From: Scatosoma sp048465415 | Lineage (GTDB): Bacteria > Bacillota > Clostridia > Christensenellales > Borkfalkiaceae | NCBI GenBank assembly: GCA_048465415.1 | Contig: DBFWLO010000022.1 | Location: forward strand, 62,001 to 126,000 | Reading direction: 5' to 3' | Length of the DNA stretch: 64,000 bases | In this document: positions 16,898-26,682 of the stretch, in pieces | Numbering within the stretch: the stretch's first letter is position 1 | Layout of the letters: each line of letters begins with the position of its first letter | Program-made: the position numbers and the translations under genes | Notes under the pieces: model-generated | Databases searched by the model: none | What the model saw: only the letters and a program-made list of their open reading frames with translations | Told to the model about the DNA's origin: nothing

Positions 16898-18181
16898 TCA
16901 TTGAAAATCGAGCTTTATCGTTCCGCCTTCCTTTCTGCTCTTTTCCGCGGCGTACACGCATTCATGGCCGTTTACCGAATCGGTTATATCCGTGGACGAA
17001 ATGCTCGCTTCTTCTCCGCGCATACGCTTGACGAAATCCCTCATCAGACCTATGTCGCCGCCGCCGTGACCGACGCCTTGTTCGATCTCGCCGTTCACGT
17101 CCACGATTCGCTCTTTATACCAGCTCGATTGGAAATCGAATTTTCTGACGGCGTATTTTCCCGATTCGAAAAAGCCCTGTATCTCGCCGTCTGTGCCGAT
17201 GATATGAATTTTGCGGCCCGGTCTGGGAACGGCGGAAATCATCGAGAGAAACGCGGTGGAACCGTTCGCGAATTTCAGCATTACCGCCTGATGATCCACG
17301 AGATCGCTCCCCGTTTTGTAAGCGCATTGCCCCATCGGATCGTTTGTTTTCAACGCTTCGAGTTTTTCCTCCGGCGTAATCTCGTCGTGTTTCTTTTTGA
17401 TCAGGGGATAGCTGTAATGCGGGAAAGTATCGTTATCGAAATAGAGGGATTTCGCGCTGAATTTACAGGAATCGATATACGGACAGCCGTCATAGCATCT
17501 GTCCGCGCTCCCTTTTGGCGCTTTTTCGGGAAGGATAAAATCGCGGCTGCCGTAGCTGACCACTTCGGTCGGCTGCGTTTTATTGTTGAGCCAACAGATG
17601 AGATCTATATCGTGACAGCACTTTGCCAGCAGCATACCGCTTCCGCATTTCTTTTCGCTGTTCCATTTTCCTCTGATGAAAGAAGAAGAGGAATGACAGA
17701 TGCCGACGAGCTCGCTCGTTTCGATATGTACGATTTCTCCGATTGTGCCGTTTAAAATTTCCCGTTTGACGGAACTGTAAAAAGGAGTGTATCTCAGAAC
17801 GTGCCCCACCATCATGATTCGTTGTTTCGCCGCTGCGAGATCCCGTAATTCTTCCAGCTCCGCCGCGTTGTTGACGACGGGTTTTTCGATGAGGAGATGA
17901 TAATCGAGGTTCAGCAAGGCTTTGGCCTGTTCGTAATGAAGCTCGTCCATCGTCGCGACGACGGCGCAGTCGGCGATCCGTCCCTTTTGGAGCAATTCGT
18001 TAAAGTCGGACAGACACTTCTCGTCGTCTAATCCGAATTTTTCTTTGGCGAGGCTTAAGCGAAAAGCGTCGGGATCCACCACCGCCGCAATTTCCAGCTC
18101 TTCGGGGTGCTTATCCGCGTAATCGGCATAAATACTGCCCCTGTCTCCGTATCCTACAATGACTGTCGTAATCTTTTTCAT
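16898..18181 (-). CDS. Gfo/Idh/MocA-family NAD(P)-dependent oxidoreductase
   Basis: A 427-aa cytoplasmic oxidoreductase. The N-terminal Rossmann fold starts MKKITTVIVGYGDRGSIYA (a GxGxxG-like dinucleotide loop). The family's EKP motif is present (LLIEKPVVNN near residue 100), with the catalytic lysine. CCHDIDLICWL near residue 190 holds the conserved His/Asp of the sugar-binding half. An unusual cysteine-containing insert (SADRCYDGCPYIDSCKF, about 225-240) may bind a metal or simply stabilise the fold. Enzymes of this family oxidise or epimerise sugars, inositols or uronates. It is the last gene of the operon starting at 31826, so it probably acts on the sugar released by the locus. The 140-bp gap before it is larger than others in the operon. 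Confidence 0.85.
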   Translation of the reverse strand: MKKITTVIVGYGDRGSIYADYADKHPEELEIAAVVDPDAFRLSLAKEKFGLDDEKCLSDFNELLQKGRIADCAVVATMDELHYEQAKALLNLDYHLLIEKPVVNNAAELEELRDLAAAKQRIMMVGHVLRYTPFYSSVKREILNGTIGEIVHIETSELVGICHSSSSFIRGKWNSEKKCGSGMLLAKCCHDIDLICWLNNKTQPTEVVSYGSRDFILPEKAPKGSADRCYDGCPYIDSCKFSAKSLYFDNDTFPHYSYPLIKKKHDEITPEEKLEALKTNDPMGQCAYKTGSDLVDHQAVMLKFANGSTAFLSMISAVPRPGRKIHIIGTDGEIQGFFESGKYAVRKFDFQSSWYKERIVDVNGEIEQGVGHGGGDIGLMRDFVKRMRGEEASISSTDITDSVNGHECVYAAEKSRKEGGTIKLDFQ

Positions 18182-18321
18182 TTATTTTTCCTTCTTTCTA
18201 TTCCGATGATGAAAAACAATCGGAGATATTACAGAATCGTGACTTCCTTCTGCACGTCGCTAAAAGCCGAAGTTCCCGCCGCATAAGAGCGCCAAAAGTT
18301 TTTTCAAGGTTTCCCCTTTTA

Positions 18322-19044
18322 CTAATCGAACATAGTTTCGACCAGTTTCACCGCCATATAGTAATGCAGACTTCTGACGGGATGATTGAGTTTGTTGGAA
18401 AGAAGCCGCGTCGTATCGACGCCCTTTTCCGACATGGTTTTCCACCGGGACCGCAGATCGCAGATTTTGATATTCCGTTTTTGACATTCGTCTTTCGCTT
18501 TTGCAAAATATCTGTCGAGAAGTCCGCTGTTTTGTATATCCGAAAAATTTTCGGCCAGATCTATAAAAAGTTTATCTTTCAGCCTGGAATCGATTTGCGT
18601 GCACATAAAATTCTGCGTCAGGAAGATGATTTCACCGCCGCTTTTTTGAATTTCGTCAAAGATTGCCCCGAGGTTTTTTCCGTACTCTTCTATTCCCCGT
18701 TCTCCTTTGACCGCGTCGTTGAGACCGTACGATACGACCACGAGATCGGGATTTCGGGAGAGAACGTTGCGTTGGAGATTGCTTAGGCCGGCTGCCGTAT
18801 CCCCTCCGTTTATTCCCGCGTTGACAAAGTCGATCGCGACGCTCGGATAAAGCAACGATAAAATTTCCTGCGTCCGTCTCACGTAGCCGCTTTTTTCGTC
18901 GAAAACGGTAGTGAGTCCGTGTTCCCCGGCCGTATGACATTCGAAACATCCCTGCGTCACGCTGTCGCCGGTAAAAGCGATTACGGGGATTTCCGAATCG
19001 TATAAATTTTCCTGCCGCGTACGAATTTTTTCGAGGATTTTCAT
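18322..19044 (-). CDS. SGNH/GDSL-family hydrolase (probable carbohydrate esterase)
   Basis: A 240-aa protein without a signal peptide. Block I is VIAFTGDSVTQGC (residues about 20-32) with the nucleophile Ser of GDSx. The block II glycine lies in VNAGINGGDTA. Block III is VVVSYGLNDAVKG (GxND). A C-terminal His, with no Asp at the usual DxxH spacing, is in LSNKLNHPVRSLHYY. This is the SGNH fold, whose members remove acetyl or other acyl groups from sugars. It starts 4 bp after the HpaI-type aldolase gene and shares its transcript. De-esterification of an imported oligosaccharide in the cytoplasm is a reasonable guess; the acyl group and sugar are not known. Confidence 0.8.
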   Translation of the reverse strand: MKILEKIRTRQENLYDSEIPVIAFTGDSVTQGCFECHTAGEHGLTTVFDEKSGYVRRTQEILSLLYPSVAIDFVNAGINGGDTAAGLSNLQRNVLSRNPDLVVVSYGLNDAVKGERGIEEYGKNLGAIFDEIQKSGGEIIFLTQNFMCTQIDSRLKDKLFIDLAENFSDIQNSGLLDRYFAKAKDECQKRNIKICDLRSRWKTMSEKGVDTTRLLSNKLNHPVRSLHYYMAVKLVETMFD

Positions 19045-19047
19045 GAT

Positions 19048-19818
19048 TTATCCGCCTTGCACCTTCCTCAGAAGTTTTAACTGCGCCGTCGCGGTATAGC
19101 GTATCGCCTCGTAATCGGAGCCGGACGAAATGAAATTGACGCCGAGTTCGTTCCATTTTTTCAGAGCCTGTTCGTCCCCTGTTCCGCCGTAGGAAACGCC
19201 GATCGATTTCCCCGATTTTTTCAGGATTTTAATTGCGCGTTTTATCCAATGAAGATTTTCCTCGCCGAATACTTCGCCGAACCTCCCCGCATCGGCGCTC
19301 ATGTCGCACGGACCGAAAATAAAACAGTCGATTTCTTTTACTTTAACGATCTCTTCCAGATTTTCCACCGCTTTTCTCGTTTCCAGCTGAATGCACCTGA
19401 TGAAATCGTTTTCCCGCGCTCTGTACCCCGTCAGACTTTCTCCGCCCCAACCGCAGGCCCGCAAAGGACCTAAGCCGCGGGTTCCTTGGGGCGGATAAAA
19501 GGTGGAAGCGATCGCTTTTTCCGCTTCTTCCCGCGTATTGATCATGGGGAAAATAACGCCGTCCGGCCCCATTTCCAAAACCCGCTTCGTATGGTTGTAA
19601 TCGTCCATATGCACCCTTACGAGCACACTTTTGCCTTTGCTTTTAATAACGGCGATATGATTGAGCAAAGCCGCGTAATCGATAGAGGAATGTTCCGTAT
19701 CCACCCAGATAAAATCATAGTCCAGACCGCTTACTATGTCCGAAGCGATGAAATCGTTCATCAGAATGTGTGAGCCGCATACTTTTTCCCTGTTTGTCAA
19801 TTTTTCCTTTAACGTCAT
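19048..19818 (-). CDS. HpcH/HpaI-type class II aldolase
   Basis: A 256-aa protein of the HpcH/HpaI aldolase/citrate lyase family, which cleaves 2-keto-3-deoxy sugar acids or similar with a divalent metal. Family features include GLDYDFIWVDTEHSSIDY near residue 35, LVRVHMDDYNHTKRVLEMG near 66, GVIFPMINTREEAEKAI, and FIFGPCDMSADAGRFGEVFG near 170. It normally forms hexamers. The ATG overlaps the stop of the 1315-aa lipoprotein gene by 4 bp (ATGA). With the DapA-like protein at 30876 this operon has two unrelated aldolases, pointing to catabolism of a deoxy or keto sugar acid to pyruvate plus an aldehyde. Specificity (for example 2-dehydro-3-deoxyglucarate or rhamnonate) cannot be read from sequence. 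Confidence 0.85.
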   Translation of the reverse strand: MTLKEKLTNREKVCGSHILMNDFIASDIVSGLDYDFIWVDTEHSSIDYAALLNHIAVIKSKGKSVLVRVHMDDYNHTKRVLEMGPDGVIFPMINTREEAEKAIASTFYPPQGTRGLGPLRACGWGGESLTGYRARENDFIRCIQLETRKAVENLEEIVKVKEIDCFIFGPCDMSADAGRFGEVFGEENLHWIKRAIKILKKSGKSIGVSYGGTGDEQALKKWNELGVNFISSGSDYEAIRYTATAQLKLLRKVQGG

Positions 19819-22800
19819 AAACGTACGCCTCTTTTTTCGATGAACGGAGTTACGTTTACAAGCGCGGGAATGTTGTCCGACGCGTGAGTGACTGCGGAAG
19901 AAGAAATGCCCTTTTCGACTTCTTCTTTCGCCTCCCGACCGTATTTTTCCGTCAGAACCGTCATCGAAACGCTGCTCGCTATCATGTCGATATTCGTCGC
20001 CATAAGGCCGAACTGATAAGAGTCGCCTTCCGCAAACCAGTCGAAGTACGTTTTATCGGCAAAGGAAATTTTTCGGATCAGAGAGCCGTCTACATAAACG
20101 CTCAATTCGTCGTTGTCGGCGGCGACGGTGAGCGTTCTTTCCGAAACGTTTTCGCCGAAAGAACAAGCGGCGTTTTCACTCTTATCCAGAGCCCATATAT
20201 CCGTCCCGTCCACTCTTCTCTTTCTTCCCAGTTCGGAGGCATAAGTCGGATAAGCGGAGGAAGTCCTCATACATACTACTCCGTAATTGTCGAGCGCAAT
20301 CACAACGCTTTTTCCGTCTTTGTTTCCTATAATGATTCCGACCATCGGAGCGCCGTTCTGTCCCGTCAGTTGCGTGGTGCCGTTATTCATACCGACATCG
20401 ATCTTTACGCTGAAAACGGCGCTCGTCCGGTAGTTCTCATAGGAATTATAGACGTAAGCAACATGACTTTGCCATACTCCGTCGATCTTTTCCGCGCCCG
20501 CGTTGGTAACTTTATATACGCCGTCCTGCCTGACCACGCCGAAGCCGTTGGCGACAATCTCGTTTGCATACGACTTCTTGATTTCTTCCAACGCCGCTTC
20601 TCCGTAGAGTTCGGAGACTACGCGCACCGTCGCTTTATTTTTGGCCGTGTCCAGATTGGAAACGTTGACGCCGAATTTAAAGGTGTCTTCCGGCGAAAAA
20701 GCATAACTTCCCGCGCTGAAACGATCGTACGACATCGATTTGGAAACGACGAAAGTCCCGTCTATGTAAATGTAGAGCGTAAAGTCGTACAAAACCACGG
20801 TGAGAGTTTTCTCGGCGCCGGCCGTCAGATTGTGTCCGTCTATGACCGTTTTTTCGTCGAATACGCTCGGGGTATCCAAACGCGAAGTTTTGGAAAGGGT
20901 TCCGCCGATCCCGGAAATCAGGCCATACTTATTCAGCCCGATCTGCACGGCATAGTATTTATTGAGAGAGGACGCCAGATTGTCTATTTTCTCCGTTTCG
21001 ACCACCGTTCCGTTCGTCAGGGTAATCCCTATAATCGTCGGCCAGTCGCCGATTCCGTCTACGGTCGCCTCGTCGATGAGGTTATCCACGCGAACTTTTA
21101 CGGAATAGACGACGGTATCCGAATAAGTTTCGGGGCTCGTGTACGCATAGCCGCTCTTTCTGAACGAGAGGGAATCCACCACGTATTCGCCGTTTTCCGC
21201 ATGAATGTTTTCACTTTCGGGAACGGAGGGGAATATTTTTTCGCGATATATAGGAGTGTCGCTGATGAGCTGCGCAGCAACGTCCCCATAGGTTTCGTCA
21301 ACCTCCACCCGCATATCGATCCCCGCGGTGTCCAGGAAAAATACGCCGAAGCGATAGCCGTCGGAACGGGTGAAATCGGTGTCGAAATAAGAAGTGTCCG
21401 TCGTCGACAATTCGAGAATATACGTATCGTCTATCCAGATATATAAGACGTCGTTATATAACACGACCGTGAGAGTTCTCTCCGTCGTCCCCGACCACAA
21501 AGAATCGCCGTTCGACGTATATTGAAGTTCCGAAAACGTTCCGCCGCCCCAAACGCCGGGATATCTGGATTTACAGCCGATCAGATAACTCGAACAAAAC
21601 AGTCCGAGGTTGGACAATCCGATTTCCTTGGATTTGTAATTTCCCGCCTTTCTCACTTTATCCATGGTATCCACTTTATCTTCGGCAAGGACCGTCCCGT
21701 CCGTAAGCGTCAGTCCGACGCCGAAGTTGGAGGGCAGGGCGGCGTTATCGGGGACGGTTACTTTTGCTTGCAGCACCGCCACGGTCGCGTCCCGGGTATC
21801 GAAGAATTTATAGGCGCTGGTTCTTCCCGTCAGTTTATCCGCCGCAAAATACGATTCTCCGTCCTCGATAATTCCGTAGCTCTCTTTGCCGTATTCGGGG
21901 GCTTTTACGGTATAATTTTTAACGATCGCTTCCTTGTCAATCGTCAACGAATCATATAAGGGCAAATATCCGCTTCCTTTGATTCCCAATCGATATTTTC
22001 CGTCGAAAACGAACTCTTTCCCGTTCAAGTTCATGCTGCCCTTTTCGGGAACATAAAAGGTGTAATCGCCGTTCGACGCGGAAACGGTGGAATAATACAG
22101 CACGTTGCCGCTTCCTTTCAAAGTCACCGTAAGCCCCGAAAGCCATTTGTCCTCTTCCGAAGTCAATTTGCCGGATACCTTCACGACATTGCTTATTTTT
22201 GTAAAAACGGGTTTGACGATCTTCGTTTCCGTGATATTTTCAATCGTGTATTTTCCGTCCTTCATTCCGGCGGTCACTTCGTCGTAGCAGTCTCTCATAG
22301 TTCCTTCGCCGTCTCCCATTTCAAACCCCGTCATCAGATAGCGATTCGCGGTTTTTACGGTCATGGTTACGCTGCCGCCAGCCTCTACCGCGGAGGAAGA
22401 AAATTCCACCGTGCCTCCGGCCGATCCTTCCCGCTCGTCGAGCTTGACTCTGTAAACGTTGTAGCTTTCGAGAATTTCGTCCACCTGACTTGCGTCCGAA
22501 GATAAATCGTGAGCCTCGAAGTCGGTAAATGTAGCGGCGGTATCGAGGGTATAAAAGCCCGGACAAGTCGCGCCCTGCAAATAACCGATATATTTGCTCA
22601 TAACGAACTGTCCGTTGACGATATAGTAGTAATTCCCTCCGTCTTTCACGACCGTATACACGACTTTTCCGCCGGCAGACGCATAATCGGGCGTGACAAA
22701 CCCTTCCCCTTTGTATACCCACGCATAGGCGCCTTCTTTATAAAATCCCAGCGTGCTGTATTCCGCTCTCGCCTGATTCCTGGCGCTGACGGCGTTCAGA

Positions 22801-23762
22801 TAGAACGCGCTGCACTCGATCTGACTGACCGCGTCCATCACCCCCGCGCCGGAAGGACTTTTATTATAAATGTCTTCGCCGATGGTCACGCTTACGGTGT
22901 ACCAGTAGGCCGTCGAATAGATCTCTTTAAAGAAAATCCCCTGCGAATGGTCGACGTCCGATTTTACGACGCCTTCCTCCAGCTTCGTTATATCCCAGCC
23001 GTCGGATTTTGCGTAACCGTTTTTCGCGTTTCCGATGACGGCGTCGTCCGTATCGGCGTTTATGTATCCCTCCGCGCCGAATCTTCCGCTGCATTCCATG
23101 CGGTCTCTGTCGCTGAAAAAGAACATTCCCGTGATCCAGTTATACGTGCCTATGCCGTCGTAGGAAAGGTACTGCGGGTTGATCCGCACGCATTCGGGCA
23201 ATTCTCCGTTTTCTCCCAATTCTATATTCAGATCCTCCCACGCGATGAAAACCTCGCAGGCGAGACTTGTCGGACTGTCGTCGTAATCTTTGTCCGTAAG
23301 ACCTTTTCCCTGAAAGTGTATCCCGTTGAAGTTCCAGGCGTTTTTGCCGTCCACGTAGACGTTGAAAACGTCCGTGCCCACTTCGTACGTCGTATCTTTC
23401 CCCTTGATCGAGAACCAGAAGCAGGAATTTTTATTGAAATTCATGCGTTTCACCCAAATAAGGTTTTTGTCGTGTGCCGTGGCGCCGATATATAATCCCT
23501 TTTGTGAAAATATCGTCGAAACGCTCAACTTCACTCCGTTCTGAGTGTGAATGTATTCTTTTTTTCCCTTCCAGCTCTCCTCGTCCAAAATACCGTCGAT
23601 TTTCATGTTTTCATCGCAGGGTTTGCTCATATCCGCTTCGTATACCCATTGATAGGAATCGCCGTTCCCGATATTTTCGATTCCCTTACAGCCGAAAAAC
23701 AGACAGAGCGCGCACGACAAGGCAAGAAACACAATTATAAACATCTTACATTTTCTTTTCAT
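19815..23762 (-). CDS. 1315-aa multidomain carbohydrate-binding lipoprotein
   Basis: A very large lipoprotein (lipobox LCLFFGCKG, Cys25). Residues about 50-235 form a CBM9/DOMON-like domain (MKIDGILDEESWKGKKEY; KGLYIGATAHDKN). About 255-425 is a concanavalin-like, DUF1080-type sandwich (NYYYIVNGQFVMSKYIGYL). A short sandwich follows. About 525-605 resembles a carboxypeptidase-regulatory-like domain (VKVSGKLTSEEDKWLSGLTV). Then come three copies (about 630-835, 870-1085, 1090-1290) of a module with VLYNDVLYIWIDDTY, VLYDFTLYIYIDGTF and AADNDELSVYVDGSL. The same module is found twice in the 851-aa protein at 14021. No catalytic residues are recognised. Within an importer operon it most likely holds glycan at the surface. 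It precedes the HpaI aldolase with a 4-bp overlap. Confidence 0.75.
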   Translation of the reverse strand: MKRKCKMFIIVFLALSCALCLFFGCKGIENIGNGDSYQWVYEADMSKPCDENMKIDGILDEESWKGKKEYIHTQNGVKLSVSTIFSQKGLYIGATAHDKNLIWVKRMNFNKNSCFWFSIKGKDTTYEVGTDVFNVYVDGKNAWNFNGIHFQGKGLTDKDYDDSPTSLACEVFIAWEDLNIELGENGELPECVRINPQYLSYDGIGTYNWITGMFFFSDRDRMECSGRFGAEGYINADTDDAVIGNAKNGYAKSDGWDITKLEEGVVKSDVDHSQGIFFKEIYSTAYWYTVSVTIGEDIYNKSPSGAGVMDAVSQIECSAFYLNAVSARNQARAEYSTLGFYKEGAYAWVYKGEGFVTPDYASAGGKVVYTVVKDGGNYYYIVNGQFVMSKYIGYLQGATCPGFYTLDTAATFTDFEAHDLSSDASQVDEILESYNVYRVKLDEREGSAGGTVEFSSSAVEAGGSVTMTVKTANRYLMTGFEMGDGEGTMRDCYDEVTAGMKDGKYTIENITETKIVKPVFTKISNVVKVSGKLTSEEDKWLSGLTVTLKGSGNVLYYSTVSASNGDYTFYVPEKGSMNLNGKEFVFDGKYRLGIKGSGYLPLYDSLTIDKEAIVKNYTVKAPEYGKESYGIIEDGESYFAADKLTGRTSAYKFFDTRDATVAVLQAKVTVPDNAALPSNFGVGLTLTDGTVLAEDKVDTMDKVRKAGNYKSKEIGLSNLGLFCSSYLIGCKSRYPGVWGGGTFSELQYTSNGDSLWSGTTERTLTVVLYNDVLYIWIDDTYILELSTTDTSYFDTDFTRSDGYRFGVFFLDTAGIDMRVEVDETYGDVAAQLISDTPIYREKIFPSVPESENIHAENGEYVVDSLSFRKSGYAYTSPETYSDTVVYSVKVRVDNLIDEATVDGIGDWPTIIGITLTNGTVVETEKIDNLASSLNKYYAVQIGLNKYGLISGIGGTLSKTSRLDTPSVFDEKTVIDGHNLTAGAEKTLTVVLYDFTLYIYIDGTFVVSKSMSYDRFSAGSYAFSPEDTFKFGVNVSNLDTAKNKATVRVVSELYGEAALEEIKKSYANEIVANGFGVVRQDGVYKVTNAGAEKIDGVWQSHVAYVYNSYENYRTSAVFSVKIDVGMNNGTTQLTGQNGAPMVGIIIGNKDGKSVVIALDNYGVVCMRTSSAYPTYASELGRKRRVDGTDIWALDKSENAACSFGENVSERTLTVAADNDELSVYVDGSLIRKISFADKTYFDWFAEGDSYQFGLMATNIDMIASSVSMTVLTEKYGREAKEEVEKGISSSAVTHASDNIPALVNVTPFIEKRGVRL

Positions 23763-23776
23763 ATCATTTTCCCCTC

Positions 23777-25771
23777 TCAGTTTCCGAGAACGACTATATC
23801 GGAGATACGAATGCCTTTATAACTGTTGTTTGTCTTTATTTTCTCGGAAACGCTTACGGTGATCGAAGTTACTTTAATCTGATTGAACGAAGCGAGACAG
23901 GACGCCCCCGCCTGGACATAATCGTAAGCGGAACCGATAAAGTCGCTGTTGAATTTTATATCGGATACCCGCGCGACGGAGGCGTATTTCGAAGAAGTAT
24001 ACCAGGACGGGCGCTCCGCGAGGTTAAATTCGACAAAATCGACTTTTGAAAAAGCATAATTATAATCGTAAGTATTGTAGACCATGACCGCGCCGACCGT
24101 TCTCGGCTCGTCGAACGTCAAAGTGATTTTAACCGCGTCGTCGCATTGAAATTCCCAATCCCCGTAATAGGCGTGACTGACGAAGAGCTCGTCGTTCAGA
24201 TACTGCGCACCCGAATATTTTCCTTTGGAAGAGACGCTGATCGTCGCGTCTTTGGCGATGTTGCGCACCCCGATCGTATCGTACATTCGCGGCTGACAGC
24301 TCTTCGTGGGGCCGTTTCCGTAAAGCAGCAGCCCATAATCGGGATTCTCCACCCAATGGACTTTATCCACGGAATAAAATCTCCCTTCCGCTTCCGCCGC
24401 ATAATCGTCGTTGACGTGGCTCCAACCGAGAATAAACAACTCGTCTCCCTCGGGAGAATAGACGAGACACCCGTGCCCGCAGCCCATCTGCCAGGAATTG
24501 TCATAACTCGTGCCGACGATGGAAGAAGCGTACTGAGTCGGTTTGACAAACGGCCCCAACGGGCTTTCGTCGGAAATGGTCTGGGAAATATCGTAATATT
24601 TGTTATTATAGCCTCCGCCCGAATAACAGAGCAGGTATCTTCTTAGCGTCTTACCCGTTTTATCGGTATAGTTTTTGGCGATCATGAACGCGCCTTCGTT
24701 TCCGTCGCCGTGGTCGCCGTTTTCCAATTCGTATTTTTCGCCCATGACGTAACTGTCCAAAGACCAGGGAGCGTCCGCCCATTTGCTCTCGTCTTTTTTA
24801 ACGGTCGTATATCCCCCTTTCACGAGAAGAGTCAGCGTACTGTAATCGGGGGTGATCATATCCTTCATCTTCATGCCCCAGATGTCCACCCCGTCGTGCG
24901 CGGAATCGAGATGATGACAAAAATAGAGATAGAGCTGTCCGTCCTCGTCGCGGAAAGGATGCGCGTCGATTGTGCCCCAGGGAATATCCAACCCCAGATC
25001 GTAAGTGAAATTGATGGGAGGGTTGTACTTGGTAATCACCTTTCCGTTCGGATTGGGAATATCCGCTCCGCCGTAGTAGCTTTCGGAATCGACGAGTTCG
25101 AAAGGCCCCGTCGGATAATCGGAAACGTAAATGCCGATATACATTCTGTCCCAATGATTATAATTGCCCGTTCCGACCTGATCGGAAGAAAGACATTCCG
25201 TATAAAGAGACGGGTTTTCGTCTTTCAGTTTTCCTTCCGTCTGCTCATAAATATAGTACTTTTCCGATTTCTCGTCGTAGATGGGATCGGGCGCCAAAAT
25301 ACCGCTGTACGCCCATTCGTCGGAATAGACTTTCGTGGAAAAAGTGCCGTCCACCGCGCCGCAAAGTTCCCAGTCCACCAGATCTTTGCTTCTGTAAACG
25401 GCGTTGGTAAGAAAATACGTGCCCTTTTCGTCGGAATAAGGCGTATTTGTTCCGTCCACCCTTTGCGCGATCAGGCCTTTCAGACCGACGTTGGTGGAAC
25501 TCGGGTACATGTAGTAATAGCCGCCGTATTCGTCCGTTCCGTCCTTTTCGTGTCTGGATTCGGGAACATACAGACAGCTTGCGTCCGCGCCGAACAGTTT
25601 GAGATCGTTCCGATAAAAATATTTGGAATCATATTCTTCCGAATCGGAATTGTTTGTAAAAGCGGACAATTCAAAATACGCTTTCGGCGGAGTATAACCC
25701 GATCCGCACCCCGCGGCAGTGAAAAAGACCGCCGCCGACAACAACACGGTTGCTTTTTTGATTACATTCAT
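23777..25771 (-). CDS. GH43-like lipoprotein with C-terminal CBM32-like domain
   Basis: A 664-aa lipoprotein. I start it at the ATG at 25771 after GGGGAGGGG; an open frame further upstream runs into the permease gene and is not real. The lipobox is TAAGCGSG (Cys22). Residues about 50-500 look like a five-bladed beta-propeller of the GH43/GH32 type. Visible pieces are ASCLYVPESRHEKDG, ILAPDPIYDEKSEKYYIYEQ, WGTIDAHPFRDEDGQLYLYF (probable pKa-modulating Asp region) and DGNEGAFMIAKNY (probable acid Glu). About 510-660 is an F5/8-type (CBM32-like) sandwich (NIAKDATISVSSKGKYSGAQ; VKITLTFDEPRTVGAVMVYN). It is likely a surface exo- or endo-glycosidase on an arabinose- or xylose-type linkage, though propeller enzymes of this kind have many substrates. 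It lies between the permeases and the 1315-aa lipoprotein. Confidence 0.75.
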   Translation of the reverse strand: MNVIKKATVLLSAAVFFTAAGCGSGYTPPKAYFELSAFTNNSDSEEYDSKYFYRNDLKLFGADASCLYVPESRHEKDGTDEYGGYYYMYPSSTNVGLKGLIAQRVDGTNTPYSDEKGTYFLTNAVYRSKDLVDWELCGAVDGTFSTKVYSDEWAYSGILAPDPIYDEKSEKYYIYEQTEGKLKDENPSLYTECLSSDQVGTGNYNHWDRMYIGIYVSDYPTGPFELVDSESYYGGADIPNPNGKVITKYNPPINFTYDLGLDIPWGTIDAHPFRDEDGQLYLYFCHHLDSAHDGVDIWGMKMKDMITPDYSTLTLLVKGGYTTVKKDESKWADAPWSLDSYVMGEKYELENGDHGDGNEGAFMIAKNYTDKTGKTLRRYLLCYSGGGYNNKYYDISQTISDESPLGPFVKPTQYASSIVGTSYDNSWQMGCGHGCLVYSPEGDELFILGWSHVNDDYAAEAEGRFYSVDKVHWVENPDYGLLLYGNGPTKSCQPRMYDTIGVRNIAKDATISVSSKGKYSGAQYLNDELFVSHAYYGDWEFQCDDAVKITLTFDEPRTVGAVMVYNTYDYNYAFSKVDFVEFNLAERPSWYTSSKYASVARVSDIKFNSDFIGSAYDYVQAGASCLASFNQIKVTSITVSVSEKIKTNNSYKGIRISDIVVLGN

Positions 25772-25812
25772 ATAGTTTCCCCTCCCCTTTATAATTTTGC
25801 GGTAAAAAAATA

Positions 25813-26667
25813 TTAACCCTTGATGCTTGCCGAAATATCCAGACCTTTTCTGATCGACTTCTGCGAACAGACGTAGAGAATCACGAGCGGAGCCATACCG
25901 ACGAAAGATCCCGCCATTCTCAGCGGCCAGTTCTGCGCGTAAGGTCCCGCGAACATGGCGAGAGCGACTTGAAGCGTATACATGGAAGAGGCCTGACAAT
26001 AGAGCAGCGGCCCGAGATAATCGTTATAAGCGGCGATAAAATTGAGGATAAACTGCGCCGTAATCACCGTTCCCGACAAAGGGAATACGATCCTATGGAA
26101 TATCCCGAAAAAGCCGAGTCCGCTGACTTTCGCCGCGTCGATAAGATCGTTCGGAATTTTGGAATAGAATTGTTTCATAAAAAACACGGTCGCGATTCCC
26201 CCGAACATGCGGGGAATCATCAAAGGCCACGGCGTATTGATCCAACCGAGCGAGTCGTAGAGAATAACCTGCGCGATGGTAGACATGGAGTTTGGAAGCA
26301 TAATCGTGGCGAGCAAGATCGAAAACATGATATTTTTTGCGGCGAATCTCATTTTTGCAAAAGCGAAAGCCGCCATCGCCGAAGTATAAATGCCGACCGT
26401 AACTCCGGGAAGATAAATCCATAAAGTGTTGAACAGACCTTCCATAATGCTGATGCCCGCCAGTTTCTTGGTAAACACGGAAATATATCCGCGCAAAGTA
26501 AACTCCTGGGGAATCCAGTGAAAGGTCGCTAAATTCGCTTCCGATTCCGACTGCAAGGAGGTATCGATGATGATATAAATCGGGAAAAAAACGAACGCGA
26601 CGACTAACGCGGTAATCACGTAATTGGAAATATTCCTCCTTTTCCCTAATTTCTTTCTCTTTTCCAT
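25813..26667 (-). CDS. Carbohydrate ABC transporter permease, MalG/UgpE type
   Basis: A 284-aa inner-membrane permease with six predicted transmembrane segments, starting with YVITALVVAFVFFPIYIII. The cytoplasmic EAA loop contacting the ATPase appears as LIDAAKVSGLGFFGIFHRIV. The end (KGLDISASIKG) is typical of the CUT1 subfamily. Together with the permease ending 16 bp upstream and the binding lipoprotein at 27615 it forms a sugar importer for oligosaccharides. No ATPase gene lies in this operon, so a shared MsmK/MsmX-like ATPase encoded elsewhere probably energises it. Confidence in family is high; the sugar is inferred from the neighbours only. Confidence 0.92.
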   Translation of the reverse strand: MEKRKKLGKRRNISNYVITALVVAFVFFPIYIIIDTSLQSESEANLATFHWIPQEFTLRGYISVFTKKLAGISIMEGLFNTLWIYLPGVTVGIYTSAMAAFAFAKMRFAAKNIMFSILLATIMLPNSMSTIAQVILYDSLGWINTPWPLMIPRMFGGIATVFFMKQFYSKIPNDLIDAAKVSGLGFFGIFHRIVFPLSGTVITAQFILNFIAAYNDYLGPLLYCQASSMYTLQVALAMFAGPYAQNWPLRMAGSFVGMAPLVILYVCSQKSIRKGLDISASIKG

Positions 26668-26682
26668 GCGTTTTTACCTCCC

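Noticed and set aside
18260..18307. 15-residue frame MKKLLALLCGGNFGF before the oxidoreductase gene
   Set aside because: TTG start, weak ribosome site and no sign of conservation; it could be a scrap of a signal peptide but cannot be supported as a gene.
25771..25999. N-terminal extension of the GH43-like gene up to 25999
   Set aside because: It runs inside the permease gene, and the ATG at 25771 has a strong ribosome site and starts a proper lipoprotein signal peptide.
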